Below are positions 17,774 through 27,799 of a stretch of DNA of 64,000 nt, in pieces. Below the pieces are notes generated by a model, which saw only the letters and a program-made list of their open reading frames with translations, made no database searches and was not told the origin of the DNA. This DNA comes from JARRKC01 sp963723965. GTDB lineage: Bacteria > Acidobacteriota > UBA6911 > RPQK01 > JAPXNP01. The DNA lies in the NCBI GenBank assembly GCA_963723965.1, contig CAVRSV010000019.1:61170-125169 (forward strand). The letters are read 5' to 3'. Each line of letters opens with the position of its first letter. The first letter of the stretch is position 1. The translations under genes and the position numbers were made by a program.

Positions 17774-17934
17774 CGAAACGCAAAACCAGAAACCAGGCAC
17801 TCAGAACCAGACACTCGGAACCAAGAACCACCAGGAACCAGGAACCAGGAACTCGGAACTCGGAACTCGAAACCAGGAACTCGAAACCCCCTCCTTGCTC
17901 CCTGCTCCCTGCTCCTTGCTCCCTGCTCCCCCTC
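17774..17934. repeat. 23-unit heptad-phased array next to pcm
   Basis: From 17774 to 17934 every 7 bases is a unit, in unbroken phase, but the motif changes along the array: degenerate AGAACCN-type units, then ACCAGGA, then ACTCGGA/ACTCGAA, then CCTTGCT/CCCTGCT. It ends 7 bp before the pcm stop codon. Non-coding. Confidence 0.85.
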
Positions 17935-17941
17935 GTAAATC

Positions 17942-18682
17942 TCACTTCTCAATCGCCACCTTGCCGGTCATGGGGACGAAGATCACGGGCAGGACGTTTT
18001 CCCTCTCGAGGTAGCCGTTGCGCTTCCGATAGCGCACCAGCATCTGGTCGCGGCCCGGCTGACCGACGGGGATGACCAGCCGCCCTCCTTCCGCCAGCTG
18101 CTCCCGAAGCGGCTGGGGCAGGTGCGGGGCCGCCGCCGTCACGACGATGATGTCGAACGGAGCCCGATCGACCCAGCCTTCATAGCCGTCTCCGGCACGG
18201 ACGGTGACGTTCTCGTACCCCAGACCAGCCAACGTCTCCCGGGCACGCTGTGCCAGCTCCGGGATGATCTCGATCGTATAGACGTGGCGGGTGAGCCGCG
18301 AGAGAACCGCCGCCTGATAGCCGGAGCCCGTACCGACTTCCAGCACCCGATCGTCCGCCTTCGGCTCGGCGAGCTGGGTCATCAGTGCCACGATGTAGGG
18401 CTGGGAGATGGTCTGGTCCAGGCCGATCGGGAGCGGGCTGTCCCTGTAGGCCAGGCGTCTCAGCTCCGGGGGCACGAACAGGTGGCGCGGTACCACGCGC
18501 ATGGCGTCGAGCACCCTGGCGTCTCGGATGTCGCGAGCCGCCAGTTGGGATTCCACCATCTCATGGCGGGCCGCCTCGTCGCCTGCGGCTCCCCCAGTCA
18601 ACCGGGTGGCGTCGCAAGACGCCGCCGGAACGCCGCAGACCAACGCTGAAGTGAGGAGGGATGCAAACCATCGGTCCCGCAT
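17942..18682 (-). CDS. pcm: Exported protein-L-isoaspartate O-methyltransferase
   Basis: 246 residues, starting at the ATG at 18682 with GGGAGG 5 bp upstream (an in-frame GTG two codons earlier is less likely). The catalytic part has ISQPYIVALMTQL and the SAM-binding motif VLEVGTGSGYQ, as in PIMT enzymes that repair isoaspartyl residues. The first about 25 residues (WFASLLTSALVCGVPAASC) form a signal peptide or lipoprotein-like leader, so the enzyme is predicted to act outside the cytoplasm, where SAM supply is unclear. Such exported PIMTs recur in environmental Gram-negatives. Confidence 0.9.
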   Translation of the reverse strand: MRDRWFASLLTSALVCGVPAASCDATRLTGGAAGDEAARHEMVESQLAARDIRDARVLDAMRVVPRHLFVPPELRRLAYRDSPLPIGLDQTISQPYIVALMTQLAEPKADDRVLEVGTGSGYQAAVLSRLTRHVYTIEIIPELAQRARETLAGLGYENVTVRAGDGYEGWVDRAPFDIIVVTAAAPHLPQPLREQLAEGGRLVIPVGQPGRDQMLVRYRKRNGYLERENVLPVIFVPMTGKVAIEK

Positions 18683-18770
18683 GGGCACCTCCCGGTTGGA
18701 TTCTCGAGCGGGCCTCCCGGCGCCTCTTCGGGCACGGTGCCCTCGGCCTGGAGCCCGCGACCGCCGATCT

Positions 18771-19339
18771 TTACCCCCGGAGCTTTTGGTGGCAGAAACA
18801 GCTCACGAGGTGATCGTTCACCATTCCCACAGCCTGCATGAAGGCATAGCAGATCGTGGGACCTACGAATCGAAATCCCCTTTGCTTGAGGGCTTTGCTC
18901 ATGGCCCTCGATTCTCCGGTCTCGGCGGGGATTTCCTTGAGATCTCGCCACTCGTTCTGGATCGTTCGGCCGCGCACGAACTGCCACAGGAACTCGCTGA
19001 AACTCTCGCCCTTCTCCAGCAGGTCCAGGTAAGCCCGGGCGTTGCCGACGGCCGCCGCGACTTTGAGCCGGTTTCGCACGATTCCCGGATCGTCGAGGAG
19101 CTGCGCGATCCGGCTCTCGTCATAAGTCGCCATCCGCCGGGGGTCGAATCCGTCGAAGGCCCGGTAGTAGCCGTCCCGCTTGCGCAGGATGGTCAACCAG
19201 CTCAAACCCGCCTGGGCTCCGTCCAGCACGAGCTTGGCGAACAGGCGCTGGTCGTCGCGCTCTGGAACGCCCCACTCATGATCGTGGTAGTCGCGGTAGA
19301 GCGGATCGCTCAGGCACCAGCTGCAGCGTTCAACGTGGC

Positions 19340-19343
<4 letters not shown>
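18771..19343 (-). CDS. tag: DNA-3-methyladenine glycosylase I
   Basis: 190 residues, start at 19343, overlapping the thiC stop codon (ATGA). Tag features are clear: N-terminal Cys (ERCSWC), YHDHEWGVP, AGLSWLTILRKRDGY, KRGFRFVGPTICYAFMQAVGMVNDHLVSC with the zinc ligands His and Cys at the end. The acidic residue before AGLSW, Glu38 in E. coli Tag, appears as Asp here. It removes 3-methyladenine from alkylated DNA. It is translationally coupled to thiC and so likely shares thiamin-riboswitch control. Confidence 0.93.
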
Positions 19344-21232
<1,889 letters not shown>

Positions 21233-21234
21233 CT

Positions 21235-21362
21235 CAGCCTCCCTGAGACGCGCCTGGAAGAAAGCGGGGGTCGGCTGTACTTTCCCTTCGCCGGAATTAC
21301 CCGGATCAGGTTCTGGGGTCGATGGCGGGCATCCTCTCAGCCGACAGTCTCAGCTCCCCCAA
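21235..21362 (-). promoter_or_regulatory. TPP (thi-box) riboswitch and expression platform
   Basis: On the minus strand the aptamer reads GGGGGAGC, then GCTGAGAGGATGCCCG, then AGAACCTGATCCGGG, TAATTCCGGCG and AAGGGAAA, matching the thi-box (aptamer 21281-21362). Downstream CAGCCGAC (21270-21277) can pair perfectly with GTCGGCTG inside the aptamer (21338-21345), or its CAGCC can pair with GGCTG that overlaps the thiC ribosome site (21235-21243). This predicts translational control: TPP binding frees CAGCC to hide the ribosome site. The aptamer is certain; the switch is inference. Confidence 0.93.
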
Positions 21363-21436
21363 GCACGTTGTTCTAGGTAGCCCAAGGGTATCGGTAATCG
21401 GGGCCGAGTGCAATCGGGGCCGGGGAGCGGGGAGTT

Positions 21437-21471
21437 CCGATTTGCGATTTTCGATTGGGTTTCGGGTTTCG
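21437..21471. repeat. Heptad array (NCGATTT and GGTTTCG units)
   Basis: Five contiguous 7-bp units, CCGATTT, GCGATTT, TCGATTG, GGTTTCG, GGTTTCG, in the gap upstream of the thiC riboswitch. Confidence 0.75.
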
Positions 21472-21543
21472 GGGGCGTGTTGTCGAAATCGTTCTGACGC
21501 GGTTTGGGCCGTGCCATCCGGTCGTCGAAACCTGCAGAGCCGA

Positions 21544-21703
21544 TTCCACGCAACGGCGCAAAGTACGCGAAGCCGCCACCCACAAAGAATCTCCTTGCGG
21601 CGTTGTGTACGTTGCGGCTTCGCGTGAGATCAGGCTGCCGAGACCTCACTCCAGTGGGGGCACACCGATCGGAGGCCGCAGCCCTTTGGGCAACACGCCC
21701 TCG
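21544..21703 (+). repeat. 160-bp dispersed element, copy A
   Basis: This block recurs in inverted orientation at 26446-26608. It begins TTCCACGCAACGGCGCAAAG, has AAGAATCTCCTTGCGGCGT in the middle and ends GCCCTTTGGGCAACACGCCC. The left part holds an imperfect palindrome (CACGCAA... to ...TTCGCGTGA). No ORF is shared between copies, so it is a non-coding interspersed repeat. Bases 21472-21543 and 21704-21879 show nothing I recognise. Confidence 0.85.
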
Positions 21704-21879
21704 GGTTTCGGGTGAGATCATCCCTCCGCCGCGTGTGAAGTTTCCGGTAGCTTGCTGCCGCTTTCGGGTCGCCTCCGACCGTCGATACGACTCGTCCCCC
21801 CGGCCGCCGAGCGACGGAGAACCGGCACGGGAGACCTCTCGGGAGCCCGGGCAGGCGGAACGGTCGAGTCCTCTCCACA

Positions 21880-21955
21880 GAAAGCGGAAGCGAGCTTCCG
21901 CAGTCCAAGGACGCCTGCGGCGTCGGAGATGGCAAGCAGAACCACGGTGAATCGA
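21880..21955. repeat. Hairpin-bearing dispersed element, copy 2
   Basis: 76 bp nearly identical to 17642-17717 (a handful of differences near the right end), including the perfect stem GCGGAAGC-GA-GCTTCCGC. The outer left arm TTGGACTGCGG is missing here. It runs straight into the heptad array at 21956. Confidence 0.8.
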
Positions 21956-21997
21956 AACGAATCGACAATCGACAATCGACAATCGACAATCGAGAAT
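21956..21997. repeat. Heptad array (CGACAAT) abutting a stop codon
   Basis: Six 7-bp units, four of them identical CGACAAT, ending exactly at the stop codon of the oxidoreductase gene at 21998. Confidence 0.8.
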
Positions 21998-23293
21998 CTA
22001 TGTCATCTTTTCGCCGGCCAGATACATGTCATTGCGGATCGGAAGGACGGACCGCTGCCGGATCGCGTCGTGTCCGAGGATGGTTGGCACGGCCGCGTTC
22101 ATGGCTTCCACGCTGTCGCAGAGATTCGGACGTCCGTCCCGGATCGTCTGGGCGAAACCTTCGAGCTCCAGGCGGTAGGCCGTCAGAGCGTTGAAACCGG
22201 CCGAGGTGCTCGAAATGGCAGCCCCTCCGGCAGCGTCCCGAGCCCGGCTTTCGGAGGCCTGCATCACGGGAGCATCCCCCTTGATGTTCTCCACTTTGAC
22301 TTGAGTCGGTTCCGCGCCGCCCTCGTAGAAGAGCATGGCCTCCCGCTCTCCGGTGATCAGCACCGTTCCCTTCGTCCCGAAGAAGGCCTCGTAGTAGTTG
22401 TCCCAGCCGTTCGATTCGATGGAGGTGAAGGTCGTGGTCAGATTGTTGGGGTACTCGTACATGACGTAGACGTGGTCGGACGCCTCGCGCCCGTCCTTGT
22501 ATCGATAGACCCCACCGGAACCGTAAACCTTCTCGGGAACGCTGTTGCTGAACCAGTTCACGACCTGGATCTGGTGGCTGCCGAGCTCGGCCATCAGTCC
22601 GAGTGAATATTTGTCGTACAGCCGCCAGTTCTTGAGATGCTCGAGGTCGGGATAGCCCCAGGGAGACGGATCGAACTGCATATCCGTCGGGACCTTCCGT
22701 CTCCAGTCGTTGTTCCGGTGCCAGGCCAGGCGGACATAATAGATGTCTCCGATGGCGCCGGAGTCGATGAGCTGCTTGGTCTCATGGTAGAGAGGATTGT
22801 AATTTCGCTGGTGACCGATCTGTAGATTCTTCCTGGCCGACTTGGCCGCGTCCGCCATTTGGCGACACTCGTCGAGCCCCTTGCCCATGAGCTTCTCGCA
22901 GAAGACGTGCTTGCCGGCCTGCAGTGCATCGACGGTCATCTGGGCGTGCATCCACAGAGGTGTCGCGATAATGACCGCCTCGAGATCACGTCGATCGAGC
23001 AGTTCCCGATAGTCGGTGTAGGCTTTGGCGTCCGGATCGTGCCGCTCCTGGGCGATCTTCAGAGCCCGCTCGAGATTGGGTGGGAAGATATCGCAGACCG
23101 CCGAGATCTTGACGTGGCTCGGAGGGGCGTTCTCCAGGAGGACTCCGCCTTCGCCGCCGATGCCGATGATTCCGGCCCGGACCGGCGTCATCGTGGCTGC
23201 CTTCCAGATCAAGGCACCCGCTACGGGTGTGGCGGCCACCGCCTTTATGAAGTTGCGTCGTCCGAGTTCCTTTTGCTGTTCGGTCAGGTTCAT
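21998..23293 (-). CDS. Tat-exported Gfo/Idh/MocA oxidoreductase
   Basis: 431 residues; the ATG at 23293 has GGAGG 8 bp upstream and overlaps the DoxX stop codon (ATGA). A twin-arginine leader (LGRRNFIKAVAATPV) precedes a Rossmann domain (GIIGIGGEGG, VCDIFPPN, VIIATPLWMHA, GKHVFCEKLMGK) and the GFO-type C-terminal domain with GHQRNYNPLY. Such proteins oxidise sugars or cyclitols with tightly held NADP that is carried folded through Tat. Substrate unknown. Operon ApbE-DoxX-this gene. Confidence 0.9.
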   Translation of the reverse strand: MNLTEQQKELGRRNFIKAVAATPVAGALIWKAATMTPVRAGIIGIGGEGGVLLENAPPSHVKISAVCDIFPPNLERALKIAQERHDPDAKAYTDYRELLDRRDLEAVIIATPLWMHAQMTVDALQAGKHVFCEKLMGKGLDECRQMADAAKSARKNLQIGHQRNYNPLYHETKQLIDSGAIGDIYYVRLAWHRNNDWRRKVPTDMQFDPSPWGYPDLEHLKNWRLYDKYSLGLMAELGSHQIQVVNWFSNSVPEKVYGSGGVYRYKDGREASDHVYVMYEYPNNLTTTFTSIESNGWDNYYEAFFGTKGTVLITGEREAMLFYEGGAEPTQVKVENIKGDAPVMQASESRARDAAGGAAISSTSAGFNALTAYRLELEGFAQTIRDGRPNLCDSVEAMNAAVPTILGHDAIRQRSVLPIRNDMYLAGEKMT

Positions 23294-23775
23294 GTCCGGT
23301 TCCTCCACCAGTGGCTGACGAGAATGTCCAGCCCAATTATAAGCCCTGTGCGGAAGGACGCCACCACGACCAGGGCCAGGATCTCAATGAGGTTCTTATC
23401 AACATAGAGCTCGGTCCCCTGCCCGGTCGAGACCACGAAGCCGGTGTAGTCCAGGGGAGGAATCGCCGCATAGATCATGCCCAGCAGTCCGATGCCGACG
23501 ATCGCGGCGGTCCGGGTAAACAGACCGACCATCAGGAAGAGGCCGACGAGCATGAGCCCTAGAACCATGGCGTAGTCCGCGACTCCCAGCGCCCACGGAG
23601 TGTCCGCGATCCACTTGAAGGGCCCCCAACTCGCCTTGAGGTATCCCTCCGCCGACCAGAAGGGGGAGATCAGCTTCCCGAAGCCCTGAAAGAAGAAATG
23701 CCAGCCGATAGCGAAGCGGAGCACCACCAGAACGGTCTTCTGCCAGCCTGAAAGCCGTGTACTCTCTGCATTCAA
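23290..23775 (-). CDS. DoxX-family membrane protein
   Basis: 161 residues with four predicted helices and the DoxX pattern (RFAIGWHFFFQGFGKL, FWSAEGYL, LGLMLVGLFLMVGLFTRTAAIVG). DoxX proteins are linked to quinol oxidases or thiosulfate and redox metabolism, but most have no proven role. It is 13 bp after the ApbE gene and overlaps the oxidoreductase gene by 4 bp. Confidence 0.88.
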   Translation of the reverse strand: MNAESTRLSGWQKTVLVVLRFAIGWHFFFQGFGKLISPFWSAEGYLKASWGPFKWIADTPWALGVADYAMVLGLMLVGLFLMVGLFTRTAAIVGIGLLGMIYAAIPPLDYTGFVVSTGQGTELYVDKNLIEILALVVVASFRTGLIIGLDILVSHWWRNRT

Positions 23776-23788
23776 CTCCTCACCTCCG

Positions 23789-24814
23789 TCAGTCCAGGTT
23801 TACTCTCACCATGAAGGATTCAGCGGTCCCAAAGCGCAGCACCCGAAGCCGTTCGCCCTCGTCGATCGCGGGCACGACAATCGCCCCCACCTCGTGATGT
23901 CGGCTGCAGTACACTTCGATCTCCTCAGGGGTCATGACGAAAAACGCCGTCGAGAGAGCATCCGCCCACGCTGCGTCCGGCGCAAAGGTCGTCACGCTCA
24001 GGTGATGCAGCACCGGTTCTCCTGTCCGGGGATCGAGGATGTGACCGTACCGCCGACCATCCACCTCGAAGTACTGCTCCCCCACACCCGACGTCGCCAT
24101 GCCGACTTCTTTGAGCTCCAGCGCCAGCAGGTCAGATTCCCGATGCAGCGGATGCCGCACACCGACCCGCCATCCCCCGCCACATTTGCCGGGATCACCC
24201 CAAGCCAGGAAACTGCTGTTTCCAGCGTGCAGCAGCGCCTGCTCAAACCCGGCATTCTGAAGGATGCGAGCGGAGCGATCAAGTGCAAACCCTTTGCCGA
24301 TGCTCCCCAGATTGATTTCAAGACCGGACTTCAGGAAACGAACGGTTCGGTCCTCGGTCCGAAGCTCGAGCCCATCACTCCCCGTGCGGGCCAGTGCCGC
24401 TTCGATTTCGGATCGATCCGGCACCCTGCCCTGCCGCTGATGGAATCCCCAGCAGCTCCAGACGGCGCCCGCGGCCACATCGAAGGCGCCCTCCGTATCG
24501 GCCCCAATCCGCAGACTGCGCTCGAGGAGTTCGAACAGTTCGGGTTCCACTGCGACCGGCCGCATCGCCGCATCGCGATTGAGCTCGGAAACCCGGCTGG
24601 CGGGGTCGAAGTAGCTCAGGAGCCCCTCCAGGCGTCGCACTTCGTCCAGGGCCTGGTGGGCAAACTCGATCAGACCGCGGAATTCGGTCGGGACGAGAAT
24701 CTCGAACTGCGTCGCCATGGCCGGGCGGCCCAGGCGCAACAGGCTCAGGTCCCGGGGGAGGGGAGCAGGTTTTCCGGCCCGAAAGAAGGCCCGGCGACTC
24801 GGCAGCTTTTCCAC
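23789..24814 (-). CDS. FAD:protein FMN transferase (ApbE family)
   Basis: About 341 residues from the GTG at 24814; the frame is open further upstream but no better start exists, and an ATG at 24718 (MATQFEI) would give a shorter form. Family motifs are present: DVAAGAVWSCWGF, NLGSIGKGFALD, HILDPRTGEP and WADALSTAFFVM with the metal-binding Asp and Thr. ApbE attaches FMN covalently to Ser/Thr of target flavoproteins. No NqrC/RnfG-like target is in the window. Start uncertain; no lipobox is seen. Confidence 0.88.
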   Translation of the reverse strand: MEKLPSRRAFFRAGKPAPLPRDLSLLRLGRPAMATQFEILVPTEFRGLIEFAHQALDEVRRLEGLLSYFDPASRVSELNRDAAMRPVAVEPELFELLERSLRIGADTEGAFDVAAGAVWSCWGFHQRQGRVPDRSEIEAALARTGSDGLELRTEDRTVRFLKSGLEINLGSIGKGFALDRSARILQNAGFEQALLHAGNSSFLAWGDPGKCGGGWRVGVRHPLHRESDLLALELKEVGMATSGVGEQYFEVDGRRYGHILDPRTGEPVLHHLSVTTFAPDAAWADALSTAFFVMTPEEIEVYCSRHHEVGAIVVPAIDEGERLRVLRFGTAESFMVRVNLD

Positions 24815-24919
24815 CTTAATAAAATGACAGAAGCCGCAGTCCGTCGCCAGAGCGGCCCGGACAAACCGCCGGAACCGGGTCCGCTTGTCCTGCCCGGCCG
24901 CCTTGCGTAAGATTCCGCC

Positions 24920-26428
24920 ATGATCTACTTGGGAATCGATTGCGGAACACAGAGTCTGAAGGTTCTCGCCTGGTCGCCCGGCCGCGGTGCGGTGGCTTCG
25001 GCCTCCCGTTCGTACGGCCTGATCGAGGGACTGCCGGCCGGGCACAAAGAACAGCACCCGTCCGACTGGGTTTCCTCGCTCGAGGAATGTATGCAGGAGC
25101 TGGGATCCAGAATCGCTCTGGAGGAGGTCCGCGCCATCGGCGTCTCCGGACAGCAGCACGGTCTGGTCGTCCTGGATGAGAAAGACGAGGTCATCCGGCC
25201 CGCCAAGCTCTGGAACGACACCAGCACCCAGAAGCAGTGCGATGCCATCATGAATGCCTGCGGAGGTCGCAGTGCCTATCAAAGCGAGATCGGCAACAGC
25301 CTGCCGCCCGGGTTTACGGCGTCCAAAATCCTCTGGATCAAGGAGCACGAGCCTCGGAATTATGAGAGGATTCGCTCGATTCTCCTTCCGCACGACTACC
25401 TCAATTTCTACCTGACGGGCGAAAAGACGGCAGAGAACGGCGATGCCTCCGGGACGGGCTACTTCAAGGTTCGAGAACGCACCTGGTCGGCGGCCGTCCT
25501 CAAAGCCATCGACCCGGGGCGCGACCTCGCAACCTGTCTCCCCCGGCTGATCGGTTCCGGGGAACCGGCCGGAACCATCCGGCAAGAACTGGCCACGCGC
25601 TGGGGCCTGCCGGCAACGGTCAAGGTCAGTTCCGGTGGCGGCGACAACATGATGGGGGCCATCGGGTCGGGCAATGCCCGGGAAGGACTGATGACCATCA
25701 GCCTCGGCACCTCCGGGACCCTCTACAGTTTCAGCGCCGGCCCCGTCGTGGATCCGGAAGGCGAGATCGCCGCCTTTTGCGACAGTACGGGCGGCTGGCT
25801 GCCTCTCGGTTGCACAATGAACGTGACCGTGGCGACGGAAATGGTGCGCAAAGGGATTCTCCAGTCCGACCACGCCGGGCTCGAGGAAGCCGTTCGAGCG
25901 GTCCCGGCGGGTTCAGACGGGCTGATTCTGGTCCCCTACCTGGAGGGCGAGCGCATGCCCTCGGTCCCCGATGGAACGGGCGTCCTGTTGGGGATCCGCC
26001 CCGCAACGACCACACCCGCCCACCTGGCGCGAGCGGCGATGGAGGGCGTCACGCTGGGACTGCGCTACGGATTGGAGCGCATGCGTTCCCTGGGGCTTCG
26101 GACCGACGAGCTGCGCCTCATCGGCGGCGGCGCCAAGAGTGCGACCTGGCGCCAGATGGTGGCCGATATCTTCGGCCTGCCCGTCGTCTGCCCGGAAAGC
26201 GAAGAGGGTCCGGCCCTCGGCGCGGCCATCCAGGCGATGTGGGCGGATACGGGAACCGACATTCGGGAGCTGATCGCCCGCCACGTCCAGGTCGACGAGG
26301 CAACGCGTCACGAGCCGCAGACGGACGCATCGGAGACCTACGCCCGACTCTACGATCTCTACGAGAAGACGACGAAGGCCCTGATCGAAGGACCGGTCTT
26401 CCATCTGCACCGGGAGTATCTGGGGTAG
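24920..26428 (+). CDS. xylB: Xylulokinase-type FGGY carbohydrate kinase
   Basis: 502 residues. N-terminal ATPase half GIDCGTQSLKVLAW, substrate region SGQQHGLVVLD and KLWNDTSTQKQC, phosphate loop SLGTSGTLYSF and the C-terminal adenosine motif GGGAKSATWRQMVADIFGLPV. The WNDTST block is typical of D-xylulose kinases. It phosphorylates xylulose for the pentose phosphate pathway. No isomerase gene is adjacent. A heptad array begins in its stop codon. Confidence 0.9.
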   Translation: MIYLGIDCGTQSLKVLAWSPGRGAVASASRSYGLIEGLPAGHKEQHPSDWVSSLEECMQELGSRIALEEVRAIGVSGQQHGLVVLDEKDEVIRPAKLWNDTSTQKQCDAIMNACGGRSAYQSEIGNSLPPGFTASKILWIKEHEPRNYERIRSILLPHDYLNFYLTGEKTAENGDASGTGYFKVRERTWSAAVLKAIDPGRDLATCLPRLIGSGEPAGTIRQELATRWGLPATVKVSSGGGDNMMGAIGSGNAREGLMTISLGTSGTLYSFSAGPVVDPEGEIAAFCDSTGGWLPLGCTMNVTVATEMVRKGILQSDHAGLEEAVRAVPAGSDGLILVPYLEGERMPSVPDGTGVLLGIRPATTTPAHLARAAMEGVTLGLRYGLERMRSLGLRTDELRLIGGGAKSATWRQMVADIFGLPVVCPESEEGPALGAAIQAMWADTGTDIRELIARHVQVDEATRHEPQTDASETYARLYDLYEKTTKALIEGPVFHLHREYLG

Positions 26429-26448
26429 TTTCGGGTTTCGAGTTTCGA
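26428..26448. repeat. Heptad array (GTTTCGR) starting in the xylB stop codon
   Basis: Three units GTTTCGG, GTTTCGA, GTTTCGA begin at the last base of the TAG stop of xylB. Confidence 0.7.
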
Positions 26449-26608
26449 GGGCTTGTTGCCCAAAGGGCGGCGGCCTCCGATCGGTGTGCGCCCACTGGAG
26501 AGAGGTCTCGGCAGCCTGATCTCACGCAAAGGCGCCAAGTACGCCACGCCGCAAGGAGATTCTTTGTGGCTGGCGGCTTTGCGTCCTTCTTTGCGCCGTT
26601 GCGTGGAA
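26446..26608 (-). repeat. Dispersed element, copy B (inverted to copy A)
   Basis: Reverse complement of 21544-21703 with few mismatches and a small internal length change. It lies 4.9 kb from copy A with xylB, ApbE, DoxX and the oxidoreductase gene between the two, so the pair brackets that segment as inverted repeats. Non-coding. Confidence 0.85.
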
Positions 26609-26678
26609 CCAACCCGCCGTGCATTCGCCTGCCTGCCAGCGTCCGATCCGACACAGCCCTTGCCATTCGGACAACCCG

Positions 26679-26734
26679 CCTTCGCCCTTCGCCCTTCGCA
26701 CTCCACCCTTCGGCATTGGGCCTTCGCCGTTCGG
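26679..26734. repeat. Heptad array (CCTTCGC)
   Basis: Eight 7-bp units in phase, mainly CCTTCGC and CCTTCGG, between copy B of the dispersed element and the GTPase gene. The rest of 26609-26814 has no recognisable feature. Confidence 0.7.
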
Positions 26735-26814
26735 CGCGGAGAACGGGAGGACGGGTCTCGCGAGGGAGGGAGGGAACCGCGTTCTTTTGCCGGGGGTCGG
26801 AAGGCGACGGACGG

Positions 26815-27780
26815 TCAGTCGTGGACTTCGAGGAGGTCGCCGTCCTCGAGGACATAGTCGCGCTCGACCATCTGCCCCTCGAAGCGGGTCTTTCCCCAGA
26901 CGCGGGCGTATTTGAATCTTTCGGCCAGGTCCTTGTGGATCTGTGCCGCCGCGTCCAGGACGGTACTGCCTCTCTTCAGGACATACGGCTTCTGCTCCGG
27001 ATCCGGCTTCGCTCCGGGGGCTTTGGTGTAGACCCGCACCACGTTGAGTCGGACGAACAACAGCCGCTTGAACTCCATCAGATCTCCGGGAGAACGCACC
27101 GAAAACGGGATCGGTTCGAGCCGGTCGGCAAAGAGCTCGTGCCAGGCCTCGAAACTCTCTGTTCCGTCCGTTCGATCGATCTTGTTTCCGAAGACGAGGA
27201 AGCGACTTTGGTCGCTCGGAAGGAGCGCCAGACCCCGCTCGGCGAGACGGCCGAGGACGAACTCGGTCTGCTCGAGCACCATGGGATCGGTGACATCGAA
27301 CAGCAGCACCGCCACATCCGCCTGCTCGATCATGGCCAACTGCCAGGGTTCGAGTGACTCCGGCGCAAAGGGCGGCATGTCCACCAGCTGGATCTGAACG
27401 TCTTCGAAGGGCATCATCCCGGGCTGGGGGGCGCGTGTAGTGAACGGATAGTCGGCAATCTCAGGTTCCGCATTGGTCAGTGCGGCCAGCAGACTCGACT
27501 TGCCCGAATTGGCGGGCCCGGCCAGAATCACCCGGCCGATTCCCTCGCGATCGACATAGTGAAAGGGCCGCTTGGATGCTCCCGCCGACTTCTCTTTCTG
27601 CGCATCCTTGCGCAGTTTCGAGAGGCGGCGCTTGAGATCGGCCTGCATCTTCTCGGTCCCCTTGTGTTTCGGAATGACGCGCAGCATGGCTTCGAGAGCG
27701 TCCATCTTCTCCGCAGCGGTCTCGGCCGCCTTGAAGCGCTCCTCGGCATCATGGAATTCGGGTGTGAGATTTGCAGGCAC
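26815..27780 (-). CDS. DRG/OBG-like GTPase with TGS domain
   Basis: 321 residues: helical N-terminus (1-75, KRRLSKLRKDAQKEKS), GTPase domain with G1 GPANSGKS at 88-95, switch region FTTRAPQPGM, G3 DMPPF at 134, G4 NKID near 200, and a C-terminal TGS domain (about 250-320, VYTKAPG and VLEDGDLLEVHD). The layout matches bacterial relatives of DRG translation-associated GTPases. G3 has Pro where Gly is usual (DxPG), a variant that may alter hydrolysis. Role probably at ribosome or stress; not established. Confidence 0.88.
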   Translation of the reverse strand: MPANLTPEFHDAEERFKAAETAAEKMDALEAMLRVIPKHKGTEKMQADLKRRLSKLRKDAQKEKSAGASKRPFHYVDREGIGRVILAGPANSGKSSLLAALTNAEPEIADYPFTTRAPQPGMMPFEDVQIQLVDMPPFAPESLEPWQLAMIEQADVAVLLFDVTDPMVLEQTEFVLGRLAERGLALLPSDQSRFLVFGNKIDRTDGTESFEAWHELFADRLEPIPFSVRSPGDLMEFKRLLFVRLNVVRVYTKAPGAKPDPEQKPYVLKRGSTVLDAAAQIHKDLAERFKYARVWGKTRFEGQMVERDYVLEDGDLLEVHD

Positions 27781-27799
27781 GGGACGATTATAGGGAGGC

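Noticed and set aside
17452..17934. Possible CRISPR array
   Set aside because: The units are 7 bp with no spacers between repeats and no cas genes are in the window.
17418..18075. Several open frames rich in repeated peptides
   Set aside because: They are translations of heptad arrays and differ with frame; no start signals.
21752..22606. Plus-strand 284-codon frame
   Set aside because: It crosses a dispersed repeat, a heptad array and the antisense of the oxidoreductase gene.
21544..26608. Composite transposon bounded by the two 160-bp elements
   Set aside because: No transposase or integrase gene lies between the copies and no target-site duplication is visible; only an inverted repeat pair is supported.
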